Notes: generated by a model not told the origin, from the sequence alone. A stretch of 64,000 bases of DNA from Liolophura sinensis (GCF_032854445.1 NC_088302.1:33573979-33637978); one strand, 5' to 3'; positions 43,701 to 58,265 are shown, counted from the stretch's first letter. Translations and numbers: made by a program.

Positions 43701-45600
43701 CATTGCCTGGTGGTATTTCTCGCATCGCACCACAACCCTGTCTGAGGGACAGGTGATGGCAACGAAACTGTGTGGTTCAGGCTTTATCTGACCCACGGTC
43801 TGGCTGGCAAATGATTGATACAGAACCGACGGTGTGTCCCTACCGCGTGTACTTTATGCCGAAGACTTTTGTACATATCATATTTATTTCTGCCTATACC
43901 GGTAATTATATGTCTAGCCATCCTTTTATAACCAAGCAATTGTTGCTTTTAGTGTATCCCATCATTTGTAATTTTATAGACCACAACATTTCGACACGTA
44001 TATTCTAGCTGTGTCTTTGATGTTTATACGGCCAGGTGTACCTTGTCACTCGGGTACTTTAGGAACGGTTGCGGGGTTCAAAGTATCTGTCCTTGATACG
44101 CAAGTGAAGGTTAGCCAGTGTCTGGGTTCTTTCCTCGGGGAGAGATGAATCCACTAGTTTTGATGGTCCTATCTTATGGATATAGAGGGAAAGTCGCCAT
44201 TTATCCTGTACGGCTGTACCCGCATGCCCTGGGATGAGATGGCTTTGGTAAATTTGCCAAAGTAGGGTATAGGGTATAGCTCCCGAGTTAATTTCCTAAA
44301 TACTGCTATCTCGTGTCTCAATTTCTGTCTGCATTTCACATTACTTTCTCCAGTATCAGTCGATCATTGAATTTCAATGAGGCAGCAACCCACCCGATTC
44401 ACATCAATTCCCCGTTCTTTTCACCTTTCAACAGTAGGTTTTAAATATTTAGATGCCAGCGTGTGCTATATTCCTGAGTATGGGTGTAATTCATTAGAAT
44501 ACGTCTAGTATTTTCGGCTGTTTGGTTTGTGTTTTTCTCTCCCCCCCCCCCAACCTCTGTAATATTCAACTTGTGAGAATGCTGTCAGGTAGTGTATATC
44601 TATATTTGATAAATGCTTATTAATAAAGCCTTACTCACAAATGTTTCACTTACATGTATCGATTACGCTGAAGTTTATGGGTGGGAGAAACTCAAGTTTA
44701 TGGGTGGGATTTCCCGGGTAAACCACAGGGCCTAGTTGTTCCAATGTGTTTTAGCTAATACTCGTATTAAGTCATATTTTATATTTAAAGGGACTGGTAT
44801 GGTAAAGCGGGGAATGGGCCCAGTGCAAGAAACTGTGCTCCCCAGGAATCGAAACTGACTATAGCTGTGAGTGGCAACTGCTGACACACTCGTAAAGCTA
44901 TTTCTTTTTTCAGTTCTGTTTTACTTTTCTTTTCCTGTAATATGGCAAGAATGCATTCAAGCAATGTATAGTTCATAAAAGTATTTTTGCAAAAAATTGG
45001 CACCAGTCACACTGAAATGTCTTTTTTTTGCATTAGACACTGTAGAATGAGGACAATCACTGCACCACAAATGTAACATTCTGAAAAATTCTTGAGCACG
45101 CAGTTATGCACCAATCAATTAAATACGTATGCAACAAATGTTCAGCCTTATCCGCTACTCATAACATGTTAATGTTAATGATAGCTAGAGTACCCCATAG
45201 TCTCATACAGGATTCACGTACGATTTGCTATATTTGCCACACCTTACGTAATGCCGTGGCTTAACAATTATCCATTCTAGTTCATGATAACACTTATTTA
45301 ATGCACAGCCTATATCTTTACTCACACAAAAAGTATGTTGCCAAAGAAAAACCTGTTCTCCAAAGTCACTTCGTAAATTCACTGTACTATGAAGGATGCC
45401 TGACAGACTATACAGATTTTAATGTTGCCAAAGTATGACAAAACAGATCACATTATAAAGTTTATTTTCTACATATGAAGAGGTTAACGAAAACGAAACT
45501 TTAACAGCATGTAGAACAATTCACGGGAAAGTTTTAGTAAAGATATTTTCCGATTAACGTTGATCTTACGTTAAATAAAAAACACTGTGCCTCTTTGGGT
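40800..45600. other. Gene-poor stretch, nothing firmly recognised
   Basis: Several chance ORFs of 70-133 codons, with no splice context or family similarity that I can see. There is a poly-C run near 44541. Confidence 0.4.
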
Positions 45601-45649
45601 GCATTTTTGGAGGGTTATTACTAAGCAACCATGTCTTTAAGGCATTAGC

Positions 45650-45915
45650 GGGGCCTCCGTGGCTCAGTCGGTTAGCGCGCTAGCGCAGCGTAATGACCCA
45701 GGAGCCTCTCACCAATGCGGTCGCTGTGAGTTCAAGTCCAGCTCATGCTGGCTTCCTCTCCGGCCGTACGTGGGAAGGTCTTTCAGCAACCTGCGGATGG
45801 TCGTGGATTTCCCCCGGGCTGTGCCCGGTTTCCACCCACCATAATGCTGGCCGCCGTCGTATAAGTGAAATATTCTTGAGTACGGCGTAAAACACCAATC
45901 AAATAAATAAATAAA
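45650..45915 (+). mobile_element. SINE, family 1, full length with 12-bp target-site duplication
   Basis: The best preserved copy. GGGGCCTCCGTGGCTCAGTCG head, A box TGGCTCAGTCGGTTAGCGC, B box GAGTTCAAGTCC, TCCTCTCCGGCCGTACGTGG middle and TTGAGTACGGCGTAAAACAC tail with AAATAAAT repeats. TTTAAGGCATTA occurs at 45636-45647 and 45916-45927. Confidence 0.97.
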
Positions 45916-45929
45916 TTTAAGGCATTATA

Positions 45930-48250
45930 ACTTTCATCAGTGCTTCAAACTAGTTTTATACTTCTGATTCGGAAATTTACAGAATTGTGCTGGGAATTTG
46001 AAATTTTCACTTTTTTTAATCCTACCTCTCAGGGGCCGATTCTCCGCCTTACCGTATAAGGTCCTTTTTAGCAAAGTCCAGCAGCCAATTCAGTTCTCCA
46101 AAGTCCTGATGTTTTGCAAGTAAACTACATGCTTTCTCTCATGTAAAGAACAGATTTGCACATCACATCTGCGGAAGACAAATCTTATAAATCAGCCAGG
46201 CTGCGCATGCGGCCATACCAAGCAGCTTCGCCGAGTGGATCTACAGGTTCCTTGCCCAAGACTGCGTTAGAACCCGCACTCCAAGTGTCCTTGCGATTGA
46301 AAGACAAGCACCTCTAATCACTCACACAAAAAACACTTGTGTAAAAATCTAACACAACACGTTGTGCTGTTTTCATTCAACACAGGTGTCACCCAAAACA
46401 AACATCTGTTAAATAAATGTGAAGTACACTTGTTTGTGTTACAAAATAATAAAACACACACCAAAAATGCGAACCAAAACCAGTATTATGTTAAATTTAT
46501 TGTGTATAACATCCAACACATCTTGTGTTAAATTCTTTCAACAAAAAACGTTGTTTTAATTCAGTACAAGATAGAGTTGTGTAAGGCCACTACAGGCCAC
46601 AATGGAAAACCACTTTACTCGGTTGGAACAATTCATTAAAAAAAATCAAGCCGTTTTCCCGGACAGTGGTCAATCTAATATATACTTTGTTGGTGTTTTC
46701 TTTGCCTTTATAAATATGACACAAAGCTTTTGTTGGAAAGAACACAATATTGTGTTCATACAGCACAAATGATGTGTGTGTGCTATGTCACCATCCGCTC
46801 CCAATCAGGTTTATGGGTGGAGGAACCGGACAGAGCTGAAAGAAACGACAGCACCTTGACCAGGTGTCTTACAGCAACATGACGAATGGTCGCATCCAGT
46901 TCAGTGCTTTATTGAGTAGTTAAGAGATCTACAGTATCAAAATGAATAACTTGGCCGGCGACAAAAGAATTATCCAAATCTTTTAATCTTATTCGTGCCG
47001 ATTTCACTGAAAATAAATTGATTTGAAACGCTTGGTTTTTCTCAGTACCATCTACACATCCAACACCATGATCTTAGCTGACATAATCAAAAGTAAAATT
47101 GTCACGACATCGCAGGTTTGAGGCTGATAATTTGTGAGGACCGCAATTCTTCATTCAATCGGATGGAAACAAATTTTAATGACGTTGGTTTGTTAGAAAC
47201 CAAAATGGAACCTAAATTACTGTTTCGTTCAGTTATCGATTTCCAAGATCACTGCCTCACACATTATGAGCTAACATGGAATCTGTTTCTTGGCTGGGGA
47301 CTTGGAATTGTAGTTTACCTCTACTCTCTGTGGTCTTCGGGACGATAATCTCACTAGCGAACGATAAACGGGCAAACAACCACGCGGACTTCGTTCCCGG
47401 CCGCTTGCCTTCCGCCAGTATGACGAGCATACCTGCATGTAACATGTGGGCAAAATCGTCAGTAAATTCCGAAAGGCAGATGGTTTACCCCAGGCTTTCT
47501 CCACCCATAAATGTTAACGCTATCGTAGAAGTGAATATACCCCACGCCATCGTGGATAATAACAACGTTGATTGCAGAGCTATCTATACATTATGCGATG
47601 ACCCATCTATACATAATGGCATGACCTATCTATACATTATGCGATGACCTATCTATACATTACTGCATGGCCTATCTGTACGGGTACATTTGAATTTGAA
47701 GTCTTCGATGTTGTCCAAAAAGACCTACACATGTAGGCACAGAGGCTACCGCGAGATTCTTGAATACATCAATCTTCTATTGCTCTGAGGGTCGAAGATT
47801 GGCTGATGAGCAGTGCCCTCGATCAGACAATGAATGTCGGCTGGAATGAAAAACGTTATGGAGGGTAAGCTGACATCGACATGCTATAACTGCGTACAGA
47901 CTTTCCTTGTCTGCGTAAATGTATACAAACATTAAACGAACCAATTCTGTGTATTCAGCATAGAATTTTAATGTCCTTTTGCTGGTCTCTGGTATGAATG
48001 TCGTGTTCTTGAGCGCGTATAGAAGTGATTAGGGCGTGGTAAATAATGAAGTTGTAGAATTATCTCACCACCTGCCCTATATAGATTGCCATTCTCACTC
48101 TCTCTCACGAACGAATGCCATCATGCAACTAGTTGTCATGCATCAGTTGAAAAGAAATCTGTGTGTGGTATGAAAAACGTTACCGATGGTGTACATTTAT
48201 CTAGTTCCCCTTACAATAATGGCATATGTATAGTTGTGTAGTGTTGGGCA
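45930..48250. other. Gene-poor stretch before the satellite
   Basis: 46320-46760 is rich in ACACAA/TTGTGTT motifs and may be a degraded repeat. At 47590-47690 TGACCTATCTATACAT recurs three to four times, a motif seen again just beyond the array near 54297. No coding evidence. Confidence 0.45.
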
Positions 48251-48251
48251 A

Positions 48252-51200
48252 AATATGACCCCTGAACGCTATTCCCATAATCACAAATGCCAGTGTAATG
48301 GTCTTTGCCCGTTGTATCAGTCGATGTACATGTATATAAGCAGTTAAATATGACTCCTGAACGCTATTCCCATAATCACAAATGCCAGTGTAATGGTCCT
48401 TACCCGTTGTATCGGTCGATGTACATGTATATAAGCAGTTAAATATGACTCCTGAACGCTATTCCCATAATCACAAATGCCAGTGCAATGGTCCTTACCC
48501 GTTGTATCAGTCGATGTACATGTATATAAGCAGTTAAATATGACTCCTGAACGCTATTCCCATAATCACAAATGCCAGTGCAATGGTCCTTACCCGTTGT
48601 ATCAGTCGATGTACATGTATATAAGCAGTTAAATATGACTCCTGAACGCTATTCCCATAATCACAAATGCCAGTGCAATGGTCCTTACCCGTTGTATCAG
48701 TCGATGTACATGTATATAAGCAGTTAAATATGACTCCTGAACGCTATTCCCATAATCACAAATGCCAGTGCAATGGTCCTTACCCGTTGTATCAGTCGAT
48801 GTACATGTATATAAGCAGTTAAATGTGACTCCTGAACGCTATTCCCATAATCACAAATGCCAGTGTAATGGTCCTTACCCGTTGTATCAGTCGATGTACA
48901 TGTATATAAGCAGTTAAATAGGACTCCTGAACGCTATTCCCATAATCACAAATGCCAGTGTAATGGTCCTTGCCCGTTGTATCAGTCGATGTACATGTAT
49001 ATAAGCAGTTAAATATGACTCCTGAACGCTATTCCCATAACCACAAATGCCAGTGCAATGGTCCTTACCCGTTGTATCAGTCGATGTACATGTATATAAG
49101 CAGTTAAATATGACTCCTGAACGCTATTCCCATAACCACAAATGCCAGTGTAATGGTCCTTGCCCGTTGTATCAGTCGATGTACATGTATATAAGCAGTT
49201 AAATATGACTCCTGAACGCTATTCCCATAATCACAAATGCCAGTGTAATGGTCCTTACCCGTTGTATCAGTCGATGTACATGTATATAAGCAGTTAAATA
49301 TGACTCCTGAACGCTATTCCCATAACCACAAATGCCAGTGTAATGGTCCTTGCCCGTTGTATCAGTCGATGTACATGTATATAAGCAGTTAAATATGACC
49401 CCTAAACGCTATTCCCATAATCACAAATGCCAGTGCAATGGTCCTTACCCGTTGTATCAGTCGATGTACATGTATATAAGCAGTTAAATATGACTCCTGA
49501 ACGCTATTCCCATAATCACAAATGCCAGTGTAATGGTCCTTACCCGTTGTATCAGTCGATGTACATGTATATAAGCAGTTAAATATGACTCCTGAACGCT
49601 ATTCCCATAATCACAAATGCCAGTGTAATGGTCCTTACCTGTTGTATCGGTCGATGTACATGTATATAAGCAGTTAAATATGACTCCTGAACGCTATTCC
49701 CATAATCACAAATGCCAGTGTAATGGTCCTTACCCGTTGTATCAGTCGATGTACATGTATATAAGCAGTTAAATATGACTCCTGAACGCTATTCCCATAA
49801 CCACAAATGCCAGTGCAATGGTCCTTACCCGTTGTATCAGTCGATGTACATGTATATAAGCAGTTAAATATGACTCCTGAACGCTATTCCCATAATCACA
49901 AATGCCAGTGTAATGGTCCTTACCCGTTGTATCAGTCGATGTACATGTATATAAGCAGTTAAATATGACTCCTGAACGCTATTCCCATAACCACAAATGC
50001 CAGTGCAATGGTCCTTACCCGTTGTATCAGTCGATGTACATGTATATAAGCAGTTAAATATGACTCCTGAACGCTATTCCCATAATCACAAATGCCAGTG
50101 TAATGGTCCTTACCCGTTGTATCAGTCGATGTACATGTATATAAGCAGTTAAATATGACTCCTGAACGCTATTCCCATAATCACAAATGCCAGTGTAATG
50201 GTCCTTACCTGTTGTATCAGTCGATATACATGTATATAAGCAGTTAAATATGACTCCTGAACGCTATTCCCATAATCACAAATGCCAGTGCAATGGTCCT
50301 TACCCGTTGTATCAGTCGATGTACATGTATATAAGCAGTTAAATATGACTCCTGAACGCTATTCCCATAATCACAAATGCCATTGTAATGGTCCTTACCC
50401 GTTGTATCAGTCGATGTACATGTATAGAAGCAGTTAAATATGACCCCTGAACGCTATTCCCATAATCACAAATGCCAGTGTAATGGTCCTTACCCGTTGT
50501 ATCAGTCGATGTACATATATATAAGCAGTTAAATATGACTCCTGAACGCTATTCCCATAACCACAAATGCCAGTGCAATGGTCCTTACCCGTTGTATCAG
50601 TCGATGTACATGTATATAAGCAGTTAAATATGACTCCTGAACGCTATTCCCATAACCACAAATGCCAGTGCAATGGTCCTTACCCGTTGTATCAGTCGAT
50701 GTACATGTATATAAGCAGTTAAATATGACTCCTGAACGCTATTCCCATAACCACAAATGCCAGTGCAATGGTCCTTACCCGTTGTATCAGTCGATGTACA
50801 TGTATATAAGCAGTTAAATATGACTCCTGAACGCTATTCCCATAATCACAAATGCCAGTGTAATGGTCCTTGCCCGTTGTATCAATCGATGTACATGTAT
50901 ATAAGCAGTTAAATATGACCCCTGAACGCTATTCCCATAACCACAAATGCCAGTGTAATGGTCCTTGCCCGTTGTATCAGTCGATGTACATGTATATAAG
51001 CAGTTAAATATGACCCCTGAACGCTATTCCCATAACCACAAATGCCAGTGTAATGGTCCTTGCCCGTTGTATCAGTCGATGTACATGTATATAAGCAGTT
51101 AAATATGGCTCCTGAACGCTATTCCCATAATCACAAATGCCAGTGCAATGGTCCTTACCCGTTGTATCAGTCGATGTACATGTATATAAGCAGTTAAATA

Positions 51201-54172
51201 TGACCCCTAAACGCTATTCCCATAATCACAAATGCCAGTGCAATGGTCCTTACCCGTTGTATCAGTCGATGTACATGTATATAAGCAGTTAAATATGACT
51301 CCTGAACGCTATTCCCATAATCACAAATGCCAGTGTAATGGTCCTTACCCGTTGTATCAGTCGATGTACATGTATATAAGCAGTTAAATATGACTCCTGA
51401 ACGCTATTCCCATAATCACAAATGCCAGTGTAATGGTCCTTACCTGTTGTATCGGTCGATGTACATGTATATAAGCAGTTAAATATGACTCCTGAACGCT
51501 ATTCCCATAATCACAAATGCCATTGTAATGGTCCTTACCCGTTGTATCAGTCGATGTACATGTATATAAGCAGTTAAATATGACCCCTGAACGCTATTCC
51601 CATAATCACAAATGCCAGTGTAATGGTCCTTACCCGTTGTATCAGTCGATGTACATGTATATAAGCAGTTAAATATGACTCCTGAACGCTATTCCCATAA
51701 CTACAAATGCCAGTGCAATGGTCCTTACCCGTTGTATCAGTCGATGTACATGTATATAAGCAGTTAAATATGACTCCTGAACGCTATTCCCATAATCACA
51801 AATGCCAGTGTAATGGTCCTTACCCGTTGTATCAGTCGATGTACATGTATATAAGCAGTTAAATATGACTCCTGAACGCTATTCCCATAACCACAAATGC
51901 CAGTGCAATGGTCCTTACCCGTTGTATCAGTCGATGTACATGTATATAAGCAGTTAAATATGACTCCTGAACGCTATTCCCATAATCACAAATGCCAGTG
52001 TAATGGTCCTTACCCGTTGTATCAGTCGATGTACATGTATATAAGCAGTTAAATATGACTCCTGAACGCTATTCCCATAATCACAAATGCCAGTGTAATG
52101 GTCCTTACCCGTTGTATCAGTCGATGTACATGTATATAAGCAGTTAAATATGACTCCTGAACGCTATTCCCATAATCACAAATGCCATTGTAATGGTCCT
52201 TACCCGTTGTATCAGTCGATGTACATGTATATAAGCAGTTAAATATGACCCCTGAACGCTATTCCCATAATCACAAATGCCAGTGTAATGGTCCTTACCC
52301 GTTGTATCAGTCGATGTACATATATATAAGCAGTTAAATATGACTCCTGAACGCTATTCCCATAACCACAAATGCCAGTGTAATGGTCCTTACCCGTTGT
52401 ATCAGTCGATGTACATGTATATAAGCAGTTAAATATGACTCCTGAACGCTATTCCCATAACCACAAATGCCAGTGCAATGGTCCTTACCCGTTGTATCAG
52501 TCGATGTACATGTATATAAGCAGTTAAATATGACTCCTGAACGCTATTCCCATAATCACAAATGCCAGTGCAATGGTCCTTACCCGTTGTATCAGTCGAT
52601 GTACATGTATATAAGCAGTTAAATATGACTCCTGAACGCTATTCCCATAATCACAAATGCCAGTGTAATGGTCCTTGCCCGTTGTATCAATCGATGTACA
52701 TGTATATAAGCAGTTAAATATGACCCCTGAACGCTATTCCCATAACCACAAATGCCAGTGTAATGGTCCTTGCCCGTTGTATCAGTCGATGTACATGTAT
52801 ATAAGCAGTTAAATATGACCCCTGAACGCTATTCCCATAACCACAAATGCCAGTGTAATGGTCCTTGCCCGTTGTATCAGTCGATGTACATGTATATAAG
52901 CAGTTAAATATGACCCCTGAACGCTATTCCCATAACCACAAATGCCAGTGTAATGGTCCTTGCCCGTTGTATCAGTCGATGTACATGTATATAAGCAGTT
53001 AAATATGGCTCCTGAACGCTATTCCCATAATCACAAATGCCAGTGCAATGGTCCTTACCCGTTGTATCAGTCGATGTACATGTATATAAGCAGTTAAATA
53101 TGACTCCTGGACGCTATTCCCATAATCACAAATGCCAGTGTAATGGTCCTTACCCGTTGTATCAGTCGATGTACATGTATATAAGCAGTTAAATATGACT
53201 CCTGAACGCTATTCCCATAATCACAAATGCCAGTGCAATGGTCCTTACCCGTTGTATCAGTCGATGTACATGTATATAAGCAGTTAAATATGACCCCTGA
53301 ACGCTATTCCCATAACCACAAATGCCAGTGTAATGGTCCTTGCCCGTTGTATCAGTCGATGTACATGTATATAAGCAGTTAAATATGACTCCTGAACGCT
53401 ATTCCCATAACCACAAATGCCAGTGCAATGGCCCTTACCCGTTGTATCAGTCGATGTACATGTATATAAGCAGTTAAATATGACTCCTGAACGCTATTCC
53501 CATAATCACAAATGCCAGTGCAATGGTCCTTACCCGTTGTATCAGTCGATGTACATGTATATAAGCAGTTAAATATGACTCCTGAACGCTATTCCCATAA
53601 TCACAAATGCCAGTGTAATGGTCCTTACCCGTTGTATCGGTCGATGTACATGTATATAAGCAGTTAAATACGACTCCTGAACGCTATTCCCATAATCACA
53701 AATGCCATTGTAATGGTCCTTACCTGTTGTATCGGTCGATGTACATGTATATAAGCAGTTAAATATGACTCCTGAACGCTATTCCCATAATCACAAATGC
53801 CAGTGTAATGGTCCTTACCCGTTGTATCAGTCGATGTACATGTATATAAGCAGTTAAATATGACTCCTGAACGCTATTCCCATAATCACAAATGCCAGTG
53901 CAATGGTCCTTACCCGTTGTATCAGTCGATGTACATGTATATAAGCAGTTAAATATGACTCCTGAACGCTATTCCCATAATCACAAATGCCAGTGCAATG
54001 GTCCTTACCCGTTGTATCAGTCGATGTACATGTATATAAGCAGTTAAATATGACTCCTGAACGCTATTCCCATAATCACAAATGCCAGTGCAATGGTCCT
54101 TACCCGTTGTATCAGTCGATGTACATGTATATAAGCAGTTAAATATGACTCCTGAACGCTATTCCCATAACC
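48252..54172 (+). repeat. Satellite array of 95-bp monomers, about 62 copies
   Basis: Monomer: GACTCCTGAACGCTATTCCC, ATAATCACAAATGCCAGTGT, AATGGTCCTTACCCGTTGTA, TCAGTCGATGTACATGTATA and TAAGCAGTTAAATAT. Exactly 95 bp (for example TGTATATAAG at 48331 and 48426). No indels were seen in the array, and monomers differ by only a few substitutions. Diagnostic variants recur 1805 bp (19 monomers) apart. Each unit contains stop codons in the frames examined, so it is not coding. Confidence 0.97.
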
Positions 54173-55410
54173 AGAATATGAACCATCATACATATATTGT
54201 TGGCGTGAAACATTAGCCATGCTAGTGGTAAATGTCATGCAGTTGGCCTGGGCATTTTCTCCACAGGAGTTTAATATGATTGAGATGACATCACACCATG
54301 ACCTATCTATACCTGTTTTGTGAGATGATGATTTTGATGATTCTGTTGCAGTGAAGATGACAATAGTAATGGCCCAGTGTTCTGCAACTTTCTTAATCGT
54401 TGTCTTTTGGATAATGGTGAAGGAATGATAATAGTGATGATGATAATGGCATTGGTAGTGAAGTGTCTAGACACTTTCAATGTTGTTGACATTCGGAAGG
54501 GTACTGATATTACATTTATTTAAATTCGGATAATGCTGATTTGTTGATGGGGATGATGCTGATGATGAAATGTTCGGGCGCATTCCACATGGCTGACATT
54601 CAGAGAAGTAATTATGTGATGATAGTTATACTTAGGACAATGTTGATCAGCTATACTTTTAGTACTGTTGACATTTGGAAGTGGTGATAACTATTTTGAC
54701 AGGGATGATACTAAAGTAATGATGGTGTCGATGTTGATGTTTAGGTAAGTTTACTGTCAGTATCGCTGAAATAGCATTGTTTTGATGACTGTTTGAATAT
54801 TTCATTTTGATGCCGACGTGTTGATCGTGGTAATGTTAATTACGAAGCCAAGTGGTCGAGCATTTCCCCTTCTTTCTAGCTTTCCATCAGGCACTCGTGA
54901 AGGCGGGGGCGTATATTAATATCAATCAGGGTAGTCAGAGCGATGCTGTCGTGCTACCAGACTTCATTAGGAATCAGATTTGCTTTGCCCCGTCCACGGA
55001 TCTCATGTTACATAGCAGCTATTTTTAAAGACATATGATGTGACTGGCTATGCACTTGGTTTATCAGGACATGACAAATGTTAACTCTTCTCCCCAATAT
55101 GTTGTGGTATATGCAGTCCTTTCTGATTGGTATCGCGGAACACATGATCTCAGATCCACAGAAGAGTGAGATCCGTATCATCATTGTGTATCTGATGCAT
55201 GCAATACTTGAGCTGTGGATTTTGCTTTGCTTATTGGTTCCTTTGCATGGTTTTCATGTGATTGTTAGTTAAATGTGATTGTTAGTTAAATGTGATGACA
55301 ACACAGCATTTGGAGCTTTTCTAGACCGATGACGTCAAATAAATTTCAATTAGTGCCTCTGTATTTTTTTACCTAATTTTCCTTAAGCTGTGGTGCTAAG
55401 GGACGTGTAA
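54173..55410. other. Satellite flank with degenerate GATGAT-rich sequence
   Basis: Irregular TGATGATGAT/ATAATG repeats up to about 54860, then unremarkable sequence. GTGATGACAACACAGCATTT near 55283 matches 34504-34523 and is an unnamed dispersed repeat. Confidence 0.5.
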
Positions 55411-55527
55411 GTTGCTACGCAGTATGCATTTACATGAACAGTTAGAACAAAACCCTAATGGGGCTAAACTGAAAAGACTGGATTTCAGTGCTTACGCGAG
55501 AGCATTTGTAAACTGGGGGGGGGGGGG

Positions 55528-55795
55528 CTCCGTGGTTCAGTTGGTTACCGCGCTAGCGCAGCGTAATGACACAGGAGCCTCTCTCCAGTGCGGTCGCTGT
55601 GAGTTCAAGTCCAGCTCATGCTGGCTGCCTCTCCGGCCGTAAGTGGGAAGGTCTGACAGCAACATGCGGATGGTCGTGGGTTTCCCCCGGGCTCTGCCCG
55701 GTTTCCTTTCGCCATAATGCTGGCCGCCGTCGTATAAGTGAAATATTCTTGAGTATACCGTAAAAAATCAAATAAATAAATAAATAAATAAATTT
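55528..55795 (+). mobile_element. SINE, family 1, preceded by a G run
   Basis: CTCCGTGGTTCAGTTGG head and full body to an AAATAAAT tail. The usual GGGGCC start is replaced by about 14 consecutive G. Confidence 0.93.
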
Positions 55796-57887
55796 CTCAA
55801 CTGTCATCGCTCGTCTTGGCTTACTCACTATTATGCTGTAGTCTTTTTTATTGCATGGTGAGATGTTTAGCGTGGCCATCCAGACTACCTTTGTGTACTC
55901 TCCAGTGTGACATTTTCCTTGCCTAAGACCCCAGATTAAGATTTACACAAAAGTTACTCTGCATCTTTAATCAAGTTTTTTAGCTTACATTACCATTATC
56001 TTCTGCCAGAAAGTCTGTAATAAAGTGAAACGTTTGGTGTAATAAAACACTACACGAAACAATTGTCCAGATACTTAGCGGCTCGCAAAGGATGTCGTTA
56101 ATTCTTAAAGCCTTTTCGGTGCCGAGCTAAATCTGCTGTTGTGGTCCTTTTCCGTATTCAGTACAAGTACCGTTGTAAATTAGCATCAACCGAACTGCCC
56201 CATCGTATTATCGCTTTTCACGACCAATTCCGCATCAGACAACGACTCTAGGGAAACATTATTTGCTAGGCGAACGTTTACCAGGTCAAACATTTCACAT
56301 CGACCAACGGCTGAAGTAAAATTTTGAACTTAGAATACTGCTGGGAAAAACCGCAGCAGTTTACGCACTTCAGATGCAGTCGTTAATCAGACTCGGAAGA
56401 GTCGTACCTTTGCGAGGGCTGTTCAATATTTTACAAGTAAACCCGATCATTTAGTGCTTCTAAACACTTAGAAGTTGCTCCAATGGGCTATTTCCAGTCA
56501 AACTGAAAAAAATATGGGGACTTAAGCCGATGTCTTGTTCGATGTTCAGTGTCAAACATGTTATAAATATCTTTTTCCTCAAGCAGTGATCAATTGGCAC
56601 GTAAAGTATTTTTAATTCAACTTTCTTATAAAGCTGGAAGGAGGAGGTGGCTGAAAAAGTTCGATTCAGCAGCTGGACAAAAAGCTTATCAATACCAAAG
56701 TGTACTCTGAATTAGTGATACGTTCACCAGGCTCCATAATCTCACAGAAAGTGGCCAAGTCTTGTTTGGTATTTACATCGCTGTCATCAAAACTAATTTA
56801 CGCACTGACCTGAAAAGAAACCATCCTTTCTGCTGACCTTCCTGTTAGCTCTTCTGTGCCTCCAACTTCAGACAATGTCCACACTCAGCTTGTGTCTACT
56901 ATACCAATCTATAGGGATAGTCAACACCCAAAAGGTTCTTGGTTCCAGACTGTCTGACCAGATGACCATCGCCAGGTTACGGCATTCCGCTGTACTGGAC
57001 TGAACAAAGGATCTCATTGACCGCCTGTAAATGAATAAGTCTTGCCAGGCGGACTAAATTATGGGAAGCCTTGTGCAGGCACAGGTTCTGTGCCATTCAA
57101 GACGCTGGCATTTGACTCGTGCCTGGTGTTTGGTACTGACCAATAGAAAGGCCATGTATTATGGAACGTGTATTAAGGCCATATTTGGGCAGTACAACAA
57201 TATTGTATCTCGAAGAGTGGTTCTTGGTTTTCATTGGTCAATACACGGTCACATGATATTCAAAGATAACGCAGGATGTACAACGATAACGCGCTCAAGC
57301 AAAGCAACGTCAGGCGCACAAGACGTCTAACGTTTGCGTGGCAAGATCCATCGATCTCGCGCTCAGTAATATCCAACGATCACGTGCGTTTATTCCACTA
57401 CAGTTACCTCCCTTCGTGTGCTCACCGACGGCTACTTGTTTGTAAAGTGAACAACCGGATGGTTGCTAGCTCCGAACGTCCAAACTCAGTGACTTAATGT
57501 GTCAACGGAGCAATTATGCCGTTTCTGTATAATAAAACACATAGTGCATGCTTGGGGATGGGAAAACAGCAATGCCCAGATCTCGACAAGTGATATATTC
57601 TCTTGAACTTACAGTTCCTGATAGGGATATGCACTGTCTGTATAATGTATATATCTTGATAAAGGCAAATTACCAGCTGTTGACAATTCGACATATGATC
57701 CGTAAAATGCAGTAAAAAGGCATCCTGTGTGGTGACCCCGCAGGTTCTAGAAGTGTGAATATATTTTTTTTATAAGGAATAAAACATAGGTTAATCTGAT
57801 ATAGCAGTGTTGTAAATTATATAACATGGCTACTTCATGGGATGTAGGTTATTTGTAGCTCCACGAACCTCTGCACCTTCGCTAACA

Positions 57888-58265
57888 CTACGAGGTACAG
57901 CTACACAACGTTCTGTTTGATTTTAAGTGGAGTAGTGCTAGAGTTCTGCAAACTCGCACCTCAGGCACTTTTCTCATGCCTCCTGCGTAAGTACAGACCA
58001 AGGCAAATATGCGCGCTACAATTTCGGCGGCCTCACCTTCATTCCTTAGGAGATTGACGGCCTCGAAGATCACCACCCCGTGATAAAACAAGGCCTGCAC
58101 GTCATGATGGCCGTTCTGAGTGTAAACAATGTCGCCTCCTGTGTGTGGAGAGTTCCCACCGAAGTCGCCTTCAGCTAGTTCATTTTGAAGCCTCCAACTG
58201 CTGCAATATTTCACTGACACCTGTGTGGTCACTAATTCAGGTCTGCAAAATTTTAAAGGGGCCAA
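57888..58265 (-). other. Unidentified 125-codon open frame, possible gene fragment
   Basis: Reads ...ALFYHGVVIFEAVNLLRNE..., AAEIVARIFALVCTYAGGMR and KVPEVRV. The composition looks protein-like and an acceptor-like TTTAAAATTTTGCAG lies at its start. I do not recognise it. Part of it (57991-58077) is repeated in inverted orientation at 58354-58441, where the frame is broken by TGA. It could be an exon, a gene fragment or part of an element. Confidence 0.3.

Noticed and set aside
47276..47647. 123-codon + strand ORF
   Set aside because: It ends in the TGACCTATCTATACAT repeats and has competing frames; no recognisable domain.
48252..54172. Regular array resembling CRISPR
   Set aside because: Monomers are identical end to end with no unique spacers, and the genome is animal; this is satellite DNA.
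57061..57330. 89-codon + strand ORF
   Set aside because: No recognisable similarity and no conserved-looking blocks; likely chance.
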